This document shows, in pieces, positions 33,724-42,751 of a stretch of DNA of 43,533 nucleotides; the first letter of the stretch is position 1, and each line of letters opens with the position of its first letter. This DNA is from Desulfuromonas sp. (GTDB lineage: Bacteria > Desulfobacterota > Desulfuromonadia > Desulfuromonadales > Desulfuromonadaceae). The DNA is taken from contig PKUE01000089.1 in the NCBI GenBank assembly GCA_002869685.1, positions 1 through 43,533 of the forward strand, read 5' to 3'. Below the pieces are notes generated by a model. That model saw nothing but the letters and a program-made list of their open reading frames with translations, made no database searches and was not told the DNA's origin. The translations under genes and the position numbers were made by a program.

Positions 33724-34932
33724 TCAGTGATTGCGTGGTGCCAACCATTCCGTCGGATCGACCGGAGTGCCATGATGACGAATTTCCAGGTGGTAACTGT
33801 CACGCTGCTCATAGCCGGAGGTAGCAAGGATATCGCCAGCCTCAACCACGGTGCCGACAGCATGTTTAAGATTAATGATTTGGGCATAAAGACTGTAGTA
33901 CTGGCTGCCATGGTCAATGATGATCAGATTGCCATAGCCTTTAAATGGTGCAGAGAAAACCACCTTCCCAGGCCAGATGGCTTTTACCGGTGTTCCCGGA
34001 ACTGCCGCGATCTCTAAACCATTGCTTTTGTATTTTGTGCCGTAGCTGCGGTCCTGACGGGTGCCGAATCCTTCACGTACGGCTCCTGAAGACGGCCAGG
34101 GAATATGTCCCCTGGCGGCAGAAAACGGCTGACTGGTGGGCACAAAGGAGGTGGATCTGTTCTCCTTGAGCTTGGTGACCAGCGCCGACAGATTCTTTGA
34201 ACGCTCCTCCAATTGGGCCAGACGCTTTTTCAATGCGGCCTGATCTCGTTGGATGCGACTGACCAACTGGGTTTTCTGTTTTTTGTTGTTGGCCAGTTGC
34301 ATTTTGTACTGTTGGCGATTGTCGAGAGTCTGCTGCTGGGTGGCCAGTTCATTATGCAGGTCGAGACGGGCTTTTTGCAGCTGTCGGGTTTGTTGACGAT
34401 AACTGGTGAGTAATTTTTTGTCGTGAGAGGCAATGCGACTGAGAAAGTCGAGATTCTCGGCCAATTCCAACGGCGTTTCCGTCGAAAAGATCAGGCGGAG
34501 CGAGCTGAGATCGCCACTGGTATACAGGGTGCGAAGGCGCTGCTCAACATCCTTCTGCGAGCGCTTGAGGATGGTTTCGTAGCGACCAATCTTATCTTCA
34601 AGTGCATCGATATTGGCCTGGGCCTGGATCAATGCTTTGCCGGCCTGTTTCAGTGCCGCGTCGCTATTGGCCATCTGCTGTTCAAGATGGTCAAGCTGTT
34701 GCAACAGGGTCTGCTCTTTTTCTTTCTTCTCCTGAATCTCGCTGGCCGTTTCAGAAATCTGTTGTTTGACCTCTTGCAGGGTCTGTTTTTTTTCGGCAAT
34801 TTCATCGCCATGCGACGGCGGCGCACAAAGAAGCAGGCACAGCGCAGCCAGGGCAGGGCACAGAACCCGGCCTGGTCCGAGCCGTTTTTTTACGCTGCAT
34901 GTGATCAGGTCACGACAGGTCATAATCACCAT
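33724..34932 (-). CDS. envC: EnvC-like murein hydrolase activator with degenerate LytM domain
   Basis: A 402-residue periplasmic protein. After a signal peptide (hydrophobic core CPALAALCLLLCAPPSHG), a long coiled coil (about 45-255) leads to a LytM/M23 fold (about 285-400). The zinc ligands of active M23 enzymes are absent: the HxGxD position reads SNGLE, YSHYAH reads YYSLYAQ, and HLHFE is reduced to YHLE. This is the EnvC pattern, in which the domain activates amidases rather than cutting peptidoglycan. ATG 34932 overlaps the ftsX stop (TGATG); ATG 34923 is an alternative. The ftsE-ftsX-envC order supports an FtsEX-controlled role at division. Confidence 0.9.
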   Translation of the reverse strand: MVIMTCRDLITCSVKKRLGPGRVLCPALAALCLLLCAPPSHGDEIAEKKQTLQEVKQQISETASEIQEKKEKEQTLLQQLDHLEQQMANSDAALKQAGKALIQAQANIDALEDKIGRYETILKRSQKDVEQRLRTLYTSGDLSSLRLIFSTETPLELAENLDFLSRIASHDKKLLTSYRQQTRQLQKARLDLHNELATQQQTLDNRQQYKMQLANNKKQKTQLVSRIQRDQAALKKRLAQLEERSKNLSALVTKLKENRSTSFVPTSQPFSAARGHIPWPSSGAVREGFGTRQDRSYGTKYKSNGLEIAAVPGTPVKAIWPGKVVFSAPFKGYGNLIIIDHGSQYYSLYAQIINLKHAVGTVVEAGDILATSGYEQRDSYHLEIRHHGTPVDPTEWLAPRNH

Positions 34933-35825
34933 CAAATCCGGACAAATTTGCGCAGTGGCAATAAGCTGCCGATGAAACCCAGCAGTAGTCCCGTCAGAAC
35001 CACGCCGCCTTGGACACTGACGGGCAGGAAATGAACATTTTCGGCAGCGGCGGTGGTTAGAAGAGCGGCCAGTCCTTTTTTCAGGAAAAAATAGTAGAGC
35101 ATATGGCAGCCCCCCAGAGCGAGAATAGCACCGATGGTGCCCTGAAACGCCCCTTCAGCCATGAATGGGGCTTTGATAAACATGGGAGTAGCTCCGATCA
35201 GACCCATAATTTCCAGTTCATCACGGCGGGCATAAATGGTCAATTTGATGGTGTTTGAAATGATGAACAGGGTGGCAAAGATAAGGAAGCCACCGGCCAG
35301 GGTGCCGGTCAGTTGTAACAGGAAGATAAAGGCATCGTAGCGATCCAGCCATTCCTGACCATAGCGGAAATTATGGAAAGCCTCATTGCTCTTCAATAGC
35401 GAAATCAGACTTTCTGTTCCCTCGCGCGAGCGGGCATTTTCTTTCAGGCCAATTTCTAAAGCTGCGGGCAAAATCTCCGGCATCAGTCCATCGAGGAGAT
35501 CTTTGTTCTGTCCCAATCGCTCGCGAAAACGCTCAAAGGCTTCGTGCTGAGAGACGTAGGTCACCTGCTCCACTTCCGGATAGGTTCCAATCTCTTCGAG
35601 CCATTGTTCCAACGCGTTCTGGCTCGGGACCTGATCGAGATACACCACCACCTGTATGTCGCGGCTCCACTGCTTTGTCAGGTTTTGCACGTTGAGGACA
35701 ATCAGGGTGAAAAAAGACAGGAGCATCAGCGCAATTGCTACCGTGCCAATGGTCGCACTGCAGAGCAGGGGGCTCTGTTTCATGCTGAAAATTGTTCGCT
35801 GGATGAAATATCTCAGACGTTCCAT
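34932..35825 (-). CDS. ftsX: Cell division ABC transporter permease-like protein FtsX
   Basis: A 297-residue membrane protein: N-terminal cytoplasmic segment, transmembrane helix 1 (about 22-46), a periplasmic domain of about 110 residues (VVVYLDQVPSQNALEQWLEE, VTYVSQHEAFERF) and three C-terminal helices (about 170-200, 220-250, 268-292). The motif RRDELEIMGLIGATPMFIKAP is the conserved FtsX cytoplasmic loop. It passes the ATP state of FtsE to the periplasmic amidase activator. The start at 35825 lies one base after the ftsE stop and has GAGGAAAA; the extension to 35885 overlaps ftsE and is rejected. Confidence 0.96.
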   Translation of the reverse strand: MERLRYFIQRTIFSMKQSPLLCSATIGTVAIALMLLSFFTLIVLNVQNLTKQWSRDIQVVVYLDQVPSQNALEQWLEEIGTYPEVEQVTYVSQHEAFERFRERLGQNKDLLDGLMPEILPAALEIGLKENARSREGTESLISLLKSNEAFHNFRYGQEWLDRYDAFIFLLQLTGTLAGGFLIFATLFIISNTIKLTIYARRDELEIMGLIGATPMFIKAPFMAEGAFQGTIGAILALGGCHMLYYFFLKKGLAALLTTAAAENVHFLPVSVQGGVVLTGLLLGFIGSLLPLRKFVRI

Positions 35826-35826
35826 G

Positions 35827-36528
35827 TCAGTTTTCCTCTTGTTCTGTGCGTGGGGCGACCCCCTCCGGCGTGATGTCGGAAACAATATTGCCAGCGTGAA
35901 GGATCACGGTTCGATGCGGGAAGAGTTCGAGCATTTCCTTGTCGTGGGTGGCAATCAGAACCGTGGTGCCGGTTTCGTTAATCCGGGTGAACATCTCCAT
36001 GATCTCAACGGCCAGTTCGTGGTCGAGGTTGCCCGTGGGTTCGTCGGCGAGCAGAAGGCGTGGATTGACGATCATGGCCCGGGCGATGGCGACGCGTTGT
36101 TGCTCGCCACCGGAGAGTTCCAGAGGTTTGCGTTGAAGTTTGTATTCCAGTCCGACGTACTGCAGCATCTGGTACACGCGGGTGCTGATTTCGTGCCGGG
36201 ACAACCCTTGGACTTGCAGGGGCAGGGCGACATTTTCGAATACCGTGCGGCTGTTGAGCAGTTTAAAATCCTGAAAAACAAAGCCGATATCACGCCGCAG
36301 ATAGGAGACGTTGCGCCCACGCAGTCGGGTGGTGTTGCGTTCACCCATGAGGATCTGGCCGCGCGACGGCTTCTCTGCGCAGTAAAGTAAGCGCAGCAGT
36401 GTTGATTTTCCGGCCCCGGAAGATCCGGTGACGTAAACGAAGTCGCCGTCGGGAATCTTCATGCTGATGTCGTGCAGGGCGGGGGCACCGTTCTGGTAAA
36501 TTTTTCCGACATTAAAAAGCTGGATCAT
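35827..36528 (-). CDS. ftsE: Cell division ATP-binding protein FtsE
   Basis: A 233-residue ABC ATPase with Walker [10 protein letters not shown] (about 35-43), Q-loop VFQDFKLL, signature [14 protein letters not shown], Walker [14 protein letters not shown] and H-loop ATHDKEM. It powers FtsX in recruiting and triggering septal peptidoglycan hydrolysis. Length is slightly above that of E. coli FtsE because of a polar tail ([14 protein letters not shown]). It opens the ftsE-ftsX-envC-ctpA-yibQ series; its ribosome binding site is weak. Confidence 0.97.
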   Translation of the reverse strand: MIQLFNVGKIYQNGAPALHDISMKIPDGDFVYVTGSSGAGKSTLLRLLYCAEKPSRGQILMGERNTTRLRGRNVSYLRRDIGFVFQDFKLLNSRTVFENVALPLQVQGLSRHEISTRVYQMLQYVGLEYKLQRKPLELSGGEQQRVAIARAMIVNPRLLLADEPTGNLDHELAVEIMEMFTRINETGTTVLIATHDKEMLELFPHRTVILHAGNIVSDITPEGVAPRTEQEEN

Positions 36529-36621
36529 GACAACGTCTTTCTTGGCGAGTGGGAACCAAATGCGCTCAAATATTTAACACGTTTAACCAGCGAGGTGAAG
36601 TGTTGATCCTGTCATGGTCGA

Positions 36622-37173
36622 TCACGGCTCGAATCGTCGCTGCCACTGATCGAAAATCTGACCTTTGTCTTCACCGAATTTACATAAGCCATGCCGGACT
36701 TTTTTGGCTGAACGTTCCTGATGGAGACGTTGCGGGTTTTTAGAAAAAAACAGATCGGCATAGGCGATAATCTGTTCCTCTGTCGTTGTAGGAATCATGT
36801 CGCGTACTGGCAGGCCAAGGTTGTTCTGTTCGATCTCCCGGGCGGTGAGGCCGACACCGGTGTGGCGCTCGCAGACACCGGCATGAGCGGGAAGACCTTC
36901 TTTCAACAGGATATTCGCGCCCTCTACGCCGTGATGAAGGTAGGGGAGCTGACCGAAACAACCCAGTGCCGGAGCGTGAACACGAAAGATGCCAATATCG
37001 TGGAGCATGGCCGCTTCATAGATAAATCGGTGGTCGAGCTGTTGTTGCGGATCGATCCGTTCGGCAATGGTGCACGCTTTGTCAGCGACCCGTTGACTGT
37101 GTTCAAGCAGGATGTTATGCGCTCTGGTGTGGCGTGGATAGTAAGCGGTGATGATCTCAATGGGGTCGGTCAT
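36622..37173 (-). CDS. HD domain phosphohydrolase
   Basis: A 183-residue single-domain protein. HD metal ligands are visible as HSQRVADKA (first His), MLHDIGIF (HD pair, near residue 57), further histidines in YLHHGVEGA and ERHTGVGL, and the final Asp in AYADLFFSKNP. Histidines beyond the core HD set suggest a binuclear site of the HDIG type. Such proteins hydrolyse phosphomonoesters or cyclic nucleotides, and the substrate cannot be told. The start at 37173 (MTDPIEIITAYYP) is chosen by sequence; AGGAGA is 13 bases upstream, rather far. It lies 93 bp upstream of ftsE on the same strand and may be co-transcribed. Confidence 0.88.
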   Translation of the reverse strand: MTDPIEIITAYYPRHTRAHNILLEHSQRVADKACTIAERIDPQQQLDHRFIYEAAMLHDIGIFRVHAPALGCFGQLPYLHHGVEGANILLKEGLPAHAGVCERHTGVGLTAREIEQNNLGLPVRDMIPTTTEEQIIAYADLFFSKNPQRLHQERSAKKVRHGLCKFGEDKGQIFDQWQRRFEP

Positions 37174-37359
37174 TAACTTGTTAAATCTCCTGTCTTCCGT
37201 TTGAAGACGGTAAAACACGGCTTTTTGCTTGCAACCTCTGGCCAGCTCTGATTATATGTCAGCGAGCAATAATGACTGATTTTACAGGAAGTTTTGCTTT
37301 TTTGCGAGAGGTATTGTCGGCCCTTTTTCCAGCTGGGGCGGCAAGTTTGCGAGGTTTTC

Positions 37360-38676
37360 ATGGCTCAAATTGCTCCGTTTCGGGGTATTTGTTTTAATCC
37401 GGCTCAGGTGGCTGTGCTGGATCAGGTAGTTTCTCCTCCCTACGACGTCATTAACAGCTCGTTACAACGGACACTGTCTGAACGTAGTCCATATAACGTG
37501 GTGCGACTGATTCTCGGGGTGTCTTCTGAGGAAGAGAACGACGACACCCGCTATTTCCGCTCTGCTTCATTGTTCGATCAGTGGCAACAGCAACAGGTGT
37601 TGTGTCGTGACGAGCAATCCGCCATTTATCTGTATGATCAGGACTACAATGGTGACAACGGAGAACGTTTGACCCGTAAAGGATTTATCGCTTTGGCCCG
37701 GCTTGAAGAGTTTGCTTCGGGCATGGTGAAGCCGCATGAGCAGACCCGTTTCGACTGGTGTCGTGACCGGCTCCAGCTGCTGCGTCATTGCCAGGCCAAT
37801 TTCAGCCCGGTGTTTTCACTCTATTCCGATCCCTGTTGTGTGGTTGAATCCATTACGGGCAGTGTGCGCAAGACTGTACCGGATATTGCAGTGAAGGATG
37901 ATCACGGTGTCGATCATCGTCTGTGGCGCATCACTGATCGTCGTCTGATTGCAACAATACAAAATGTCCTCGACAGTAAACCGTTGTTGATAGCTGATGG
38001 CCATCATCGCTATGAAACGGCGCTGAATTATCGTGATGAACGGCGTGAACAGCAGGGGGATTTCAGTGGCAAGGAGACATATAATTATATCTCCATGTAT
38101 TTCTCCAATATGGAAGATCCCAGTTGCCGTTCGGTGTCTCAGCCTCGCGTGTTGACCTCTTTGACGGTTGCCGAGTTTCTACAGAAGGCAGACGAGTTTT
38201 TCATGTCGGTTCCCCTTGAGTCGGATGGGTGGGCCGAGGCGTTGGCCGCATTTGATCAACCAGCTGCCGGTTCTGCGCCGGTTCTGGTTTATGGTGATGA
38301 AGGACAGCGATGGTCGTTGCGCTTGCGTGATCAGGAGGGCGCGGCCCAGCGCTTTCGCCATTTGCTGTCGTGTGCCCCGTCTTCGACACATCTGGCGATC
38401 CTCTATCGAGCGGTCGTGGAATCGCTGCTTGCCGGTAGCCAGGGAGATGGGGTGGCGAGTGTTGTCCCCTCTGCTGCTGAGGCGATCTGTTGTGTTGACT
38501 CTGGCCAGGCGCATGGTGCGATTTTTGTTCCGGCTCTGGCGATCTCGACCATCAAGGATATTGCCAATGCCGGTGAAAAAATTCCGGAAAACTCCACCTG
38601 TTTTTATCCCAGTGTTCTCAGTGGTCTGGTTATCAACCCCATTGTTGAGGGGGAACAGATCGGTGATTTTCTTTAG
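37360..38676 (+). CDS. DUF1015 family protein
   Basis: A 438-residue cytoplasmic protein with the DUF1015 landmarks PFRGICFNP, VSPPYDVI (24-31), SPYNVVRLILG, KPHEQT (124-129) and LLIADGHHRYETAL (209-222). The DGHHRYET block resembles the ParB/sulfiredoxin nucleotide-binding motif. Some ParB-like relatives have been described as free-serine kinases, so a kinase role is possible but not shown here. No serine-pathway gene is adjacent. The ATG at 37360 follows GAGG at 6 bases; an in-frame extension to 37294 lacks a ribosome binding site. It is divergent from the HD gene and heads a plus-strand series with rnr. Confidence 0.88.
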   Translation: MAQIAPFRGICFNPAQVAVLDQVVSPPYDVINSSLQRTLSERSPYNVVRLILGVSSEEENDDTRYFRSASLFDQWQQQQVLCRDEQSAIYLYDQDYNGDNGERLTRKGFIALARLEEFASGMVKPHEQTRFDWCRDRLQLLRHCQANFSPVFSLYSDPCCVVESITGSVRKTVPDIAVKDDHGVDHRLWRITDRRLIATIQNVLDSKPLLIADGHHRYETALNYRDERREQQGDFSGKETYNYISMYFSNMEDPSCRSVSQPRVLTSLTVAEFLQKADEFFMSVPLESDGWAEALAAFDQPAAGSAPVLVYGDEGQRWSLRLRDQEGAAQRFRHLLSCAPSSTHLAILYRAVVESLLAGSQGDGVASVVPSAAEAICCVDSGQAHGAIFVPALAISTIKDIANAGEKIPENSTCFYPSVLSGLVINPIVEGEQIGDFL

Positions 38677-38709
38677 AAAGGGAGATGGCGAGAACAGTTC
38701 GCCGTGATT

Positions 38710-40875
38710 ATGTCATTTTCAGCCGCCCAAACGATTCGTCAGCTGCAGCAGCTTAATCGGGAGCCTTTTTCGGCCAACGATCTTCTTGGTCGGTTGGATC
38801 TCGGCCGGGACAGTCGTCGCAAGCTGGTGCAGTTTCTTGACCTGCTGGTGGTCTCCGGTCTCCTTAAACATATGCGGCGGGGGCGTTATCTGTTGCGCAA
38901 ATCCCTGGTGCTGGTGACGGGAGAACTGAAACGTCAGTCCGGTGGGCACGGCATCGTGTCTGAATCGGATGGTGATCGTGAATGGTATATTGCTTCTTTT
39001 CGTCTCAATGGAGCCATGGATGGCGACCAGGTCATGGTCCTTGAACTGCCGGGAAGTCGCGGCCGTCGACCTGAAGGTTGGATTGTCGAAGTCGCGCAAC
39101 GCAGCCGGGAAACGCTGTTAGGGGTGTGCGAACGGAGTGCGCGGCGTGACGCCGTGGTCTTCCGTAGTGAGCAGGATGGTCAGGAGTTTGAGGTTGATGC
39201 AGGATTTTCAGCCGATACTCTGGCGGGGCAGGTGGTTATTCTGCGGATCGAGCACTATCCTTCAGCTAATCAGAGTGGACGAGGAAAAGTCATTGAAATT
39301 CTCGGCGCTGCCGGTGATCCGGATGTGGATATCCGCAGTACGGCATATCGACTGGGTATTCCCCTGCATTTTTCTGCCGCAGCACTGAATGAATCCCGCA
39401 CCATTCCTGCTCAGGTTTTGGCCGACGCGGTTGCAGCTCGCTGCGATTACCGATCGCTCGATTTTGTCACCATTGATGGTGCGGACGCCAAAGATTTCGA
39501 TGATGCCGTGACATTGTCTCAGGATGATGAGGGACACTGGTTACTCCGTGTCGCGATTGCCGATGTCAGTTACTATGTTGAGCAGGGTTCGGCTCTGGAT
39601 GGAGACGCCCGGCAGCGCGGAACCAGTGTGTATTTTCCGGGGCAGTGTCTGCCGATGTTGCCGGAAGTGCTGAGTAATGGGATCTGCTCTCTGCAGCCGG
39701 GCGAGGATCGATTGGTTGTTGTGGCAGAGATGACCTTTGACGATCTCGGCAGACGGCTCGATTTTAAAGCAATGCGGGCGACGATAAGAAGCCGTCAACG
39801 TTTGGTGTATGAACAGGTTCAGCATCTATTTGATCATGGCGTCGAGGGAAGTGACATTGAAGATGGTTTGACCACCATGCTTCAACAGATGCATCATCTG
39901 TCGCAGGCGTTGCGTCATCGCCGCTTTCATCGCGGCGCAATTGATTTCGATCTGCCCGAAGCAGACATTCAGCTCGATAATGACGGGCGTGTTGAAAGAG
40001 TGGGGCGCCGCAGCCGGTTGGATGCCCATAAACTGATCGAAGAATTTATGCTCAGTGCCAATGAGGCTGTCGCAGAATTTCTTTTAAGTCATCGCGCGGA
40101 TGGGATGTTTCGTATCCATGAAGCTCCGGATTTGCGGTCACTGCAGATGTTTCAGCAGTTTCTTGCCACGTTGAATCTGGGGATCACACTTGACGAACAT
40201 GGGATTGCGCCGCAGGAGTTACACCGCCTGCTCCACGAGGTGGAGGGGACCAATCTTGAATATACCGTCAACCGGGTGTTGTTGCGCAGTATGAAGCAGG
40301 CCCGATACGATGCAGACAATTCTGGCCATTTTGGCCTGGCCAGTGAGGCGTATTGCCATTTCACCTCCCCCATAAGGCGTTATCCTGATTTGCTGGTTCA
40401 TCGCCTGCTTGTTCATGTTTTGCAAGGTGAGATACAGTGGCAACCGGATGAGCCTTTCAGCCGTCTCGCCGATGCTGCGACAGCGGCAGAGCGCCGGGCC
40501 ATGGAAGCGGAACGCGATATTGTCGATTTGCGCAAATGTCAATTGATGGAAGACAAAATTGGTGTGCAATACAGCGGCTATATAACGACGGTAACTGCTT
40601 TTGGCTTTTTTGTTGAATTGGATGAGTTTTTTGTCGAGGGTCTTGTTCATATCCGCAACTTGGGAGATGATTATTACGTTTTTGACGAAGAGAAACAATG
40701 TCTTATCGGGCAGGCGCGACGGCGGATTTTTCAAGTTGGCGAAAAGGTGAATGTCGAAGTCTGGCAGGTTAAACCCGCAGCGCGGGAAATTGATTTTATT
40801 CTACCGGATCTAGATCTATCGCTACGAGCTTCGCGCCGGCGGCAAGGTGGACGGCGCAAACGCTGGCAACGCTGA
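38710..40875 (+). CDS. rnr: Ribonuclease R
   Basis: A 721-residue 3'-5' exoribonuclease of the RNase II/R family. In order: a winged-helix N-terminal region (about 1-65, LGRLDLGRDSRRKLVQFLDL), cold-shock/OB domains (about 70-215), the RNB catalytic domain (about 240-570) with DGADAKDFDDAVTL holding the Mg-binding aspartates and FTSPIRRYPDLLVHRLL near its end, an S1 domain (about 615-700, GYITTVTAFGFFVELDEFFVEGL) and a basic tail. It degrades structured RNA. The start is uncertain: ATG 38710 or GTG 38704; GGGAG is about 20 bases upstream, so initiation may rely on DUF1015 readthrough, 33 bp upstream. Confidence 0.96.
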   Translation: MSFSAAQTIRQLQQLNREPFSANDLLGRLDLGRDSRRKLVQFLDLLVVSGLLKHMRRGRYLLRKSLVLVTGELKRQSGGHGIVSESDGDREWYIASFRLNGAMDGDQVMVLELPGSRGRRPEGWIVEVAQRSRETLLGVCERSARRDAVVFRSEQDGQEFEVDAGFSADTLAGQVVILRIEHYPSANQSGRGKVIEILGAAGDPDVDIRSTAYRLGIPLHFSAAALNESRTIPAQVLADAVAARCDYRSLDFVTIDGADAKDFDDAVTLSQDDEGHWLLRVAIADVSYYVEQGSALDGDARQRGTSVYFPGQCLPMLPEVLSNGICSLQPGEDRLVVVAEMTFDDLGRRLDFKAMRATIRSRQRLVYEQVQHLFDHGVEGSDIEDGLTTMLQQMHHLSQALRHRRFHRGAIDFDLPEADIQLDNDGRVERVGRRSRLDAHKLIEEFMLSANEAVAEFLLSHRADGMFRIHEAPDLRSLQMFQQFLATLNLGITLDEHGIAPQELHRLLHEVEGTNLEYTVNRVLLRSMKQARYDADNSGHFGLASEAYCHFTSPIRRYPDLLVHRLLVHVLQGEIQWQPDEPFSRLADAATAAERRAMEAERDIVDLRKCQLMEDKIGVQYSGYITTVTAFGFFVELDEFFVEGLVHIRNLGDDYYVFDEEKQCLIGQARRRIFQVGEKVNVEVWQVKPAAREIDFILPDLDLSLRASRRRQGGRRKRWQR

Positions 40876-40893
40876 GTCTAATTGTTGGGTATC

Positions 40894-41862
40894 ATGAAAA
40901 TAATTCGTTCTTTATCTGAAATTGATCGTCCGTTTGACAAGGCTGTTGTCACTTTGGGGAACTTTGATGGTGTCCATCTGGGGCATCGTGAGATTTTCCG
41001 TTCAGTGGTCAACAGTGCCCGTCGTGAACGGGGGACCTCGATCATCTGTACTTTTGAGCCTCATCCGCTGAAAATGCTGGCGGCCGATCGCGCACCCCGG
41101 CTGATTAATACGCCTGAAGAGCGGGAGCGCCTTATTGCGGCGTCCCGCGTGGATGTTCTACTGATCATCCCCTTTACCTCTGAGTTGGCAGCGTTGAGTC
41201 CTGAGCGGTTCGTTGATGAGGTTCTCATTGAGCGGATCGGAATCAAACATCTTGTCGTGGGTTATGATTACGCTTTTGGTAAAGGGCGCAGTGGTTCTAT
41301 TGAGTTTCTGCGCCAGCAGGGAAAAGACAAGGGGTTTGTCGTCGATGTATTCGGCCCGGTTCAGAAAGCGGGACAGGTGATCAGTTCCACGCGGGTGCGG
41401 CAAGCGATTTTGTCAGGCGATGTTGAGGGCGTGGTCAATTTACTCGGTCGCCATTTCAACTTTGAAGGCCAGGTGGTGCATGGCGAAGGGCGTGGTCACC
41501 ATCTGGGTTTTGCCACGGCCAATCTGGAGACAGACAAAGAGTTGATCCCGGCTGCAGGCGTTTACGCCTGTATTGCGTCAATTGATGGCCGTGAAATCTC
41601 TTCGGTGGTCAGTATTGGCTGCAAATCGACCTTTGGCGAACACCCCTTGACGATTGAAGCCCATCTTCTCGATTTTGATCAGGATGTTTACAGTCAGAAA
41701 ATGCGTCTCTATTTTGTCAAAAAATTGCGGGACCAACAGACCTTCCCCGACAAAGAGGCGCTCATCGTGGCGATCAGCGATGATATTGATCGGGCCAGAC
41801 AATGCCTCGATCAGGTACAGATCATCGAATATCGTGAATATCTTACCCCGGAGTCTGCGTAG
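40894..41862 (+). CDS. ribF: Bifunctional riboflavin kinase/FAD synthetase
   Basis: A 322-residue protein. The N-terminal nucleotidyltransferase domain has VTLGNFDGVHLGHREIF near residue 19 and FEPHPLKML; the link region has VISSTRVRQAILSGD. The C-terminal riboflavin kinase domain (about 185-310) has GRGHHLGFATANLE in place of the usual GxxxGFPTAN, with Ala for Pro, and GVYACIASIDG. It phosphorylates riboflavin to FMN and adenylates FMN to FAD. The ATG at 40894 has only a weak ribosome binding site, 18 bp after the rnr stop. Its stop codon directly abuts the aroE start. Confidence 0.96.
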   Translation: MKIIRSLSEIDRPFDKAVVTLGNFDGVHLGHREIFRSVVNSARRERGTSIICTFEPHPLKMLAADRAPRLINTPEERERLIAASRVDVLLIIPFTSELAALSPERFVDEVLIERIGIKHLVVGYDYAFGKGRSGSIEFLRQQGKDKGFVVDVFGPVQKAGQVISSTRVRQAILSGDVEGVVNLLGRHFNFEGQVVHGEGRGHHLGFATANLETDKELIPAAGVYACIASIDGREISSVVSIGCKSTFGEHPLTIEAHLLDFDQDVYSQKMRLYFVKKLRDQQTFPDKEALIVAISDDIDRARQCLDQVQIIEYREYLTPESA

Positions 41863-42711
41863 ATGACGATCACAGGAAAAACCGCGCTTTATGGTATCAT
41901 CGGCGACCCGATTCAGCATTCGTTGTCACCGGTGATGCAGAATGAGGCTTTTGCGGCATTGGGCATTGATGCGATTTATGTCCCTTTTCATGTGGTGCCG
42001 GAGTTTCTCGGTGAGGCCGTCGCGGGTCTCAAAGCCTTATCGGTTCAGGGGATGAATGTTACCGTGCCACACAAGGAGGCGATTTGCCGCTTTCTTGATC
42101 GGCTGGATGACGATGCTGAATTGATCGGGGCGGTCAACACCGTGGTCAGAGATGGGGATGATTTCGTTGGGTACAATACCGACGGGATTGGCTTGATTCG
42201 GGCCTTGAATAACGATCTTGGCATTGATGTCCTCGGAAAAAATGTGGTGATGCTCGGTGCTGGTGGTGCCGCTCGCTCGGCGCTGGTGGCTCTGGCTCGG
42301 CAGGGCGTCCAGACGTTGACTGTTGCCAATCGTCGTTTAGAACGCGCCCAGCAGCTGGTTGAATGTTATCAGCCCCACTTTCCTGCTGTAAAGTTCACGG
42401 CTTGTCCGCTGAGTCATGATGATTTGTCCGTGGTTGTTACTGATGCCGATCTAATTGTCAACTCAACATCAATTGGGCTTTCCGGTGAATCCTTTAATGT
42501 GTTACCATGGCAAGTTGTGAAGTCTGAGTGCCGCGTGTATGATATGGTTTATGCGGCTCAGGGAACTCCGCTGGTACAGGAGGCGCGTAAGCACGGATAT
42601 CCCTGCTGTGACGGCTTGGGTATGCTGATTGGCCAGGGTGAAGCGGCCTTTCAGTTGTGGACCGGGCAAGACCCTGGCTCTGCCCTGGCTCATGCTTTAC
42701 GTCAGTTGTAG
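41863..42711 (+). CDS. aroE: Shikimate dehydrogenase (NADP+)
   Basis: A 282-residue enzyme. Landmarks: GIIGDPIQHSLSPVMQN (shikimate binding) near residue 11, MNVTVPHKEA with the catalytic Lys near 69, GAVNTVV, YNTDGIGL with the catalytic Asp near 105, the NADP loop GAGGAARSAL and the C-terminal DGLGMLIGQGEAAFQLWTG. It reduces 3-dehydroshikimate to shikimate in aromatic amino acid synthesis. The start codon follows the ribF stop with no gap (TAGATG), so the genes are coupled. Length is normal. Confidence 0.97.
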   Translation: MTITGKTALYGIIGDPIQHSLSPVMQNEAFAALGIDAIYVPFHVVPEFLGEAVAGLKALSVQGMNVTVPHKEAICRFLDRLDDDAELIGAVNTVVRDGDDFVGYNTDGIGLIRALNNDLGIDVLGKNVVMLGAGGAARSALVALARQGVQTLTVANRRLERAQQLVECYQPHFPAVKFTACPLSHDDLSVVVTDADLIVNSTSIGLSGESFNVLPWQVVKSECRVYDMVYAAQGTPLVQEARKHGYPCCDGLGMLIGQGEAAFQLWTGQDPGSALAHALRQL

Positions 42712-42751
42712 CGATTTGTAACTTCATCAATCAGCTAAACGGAAGAACTAT

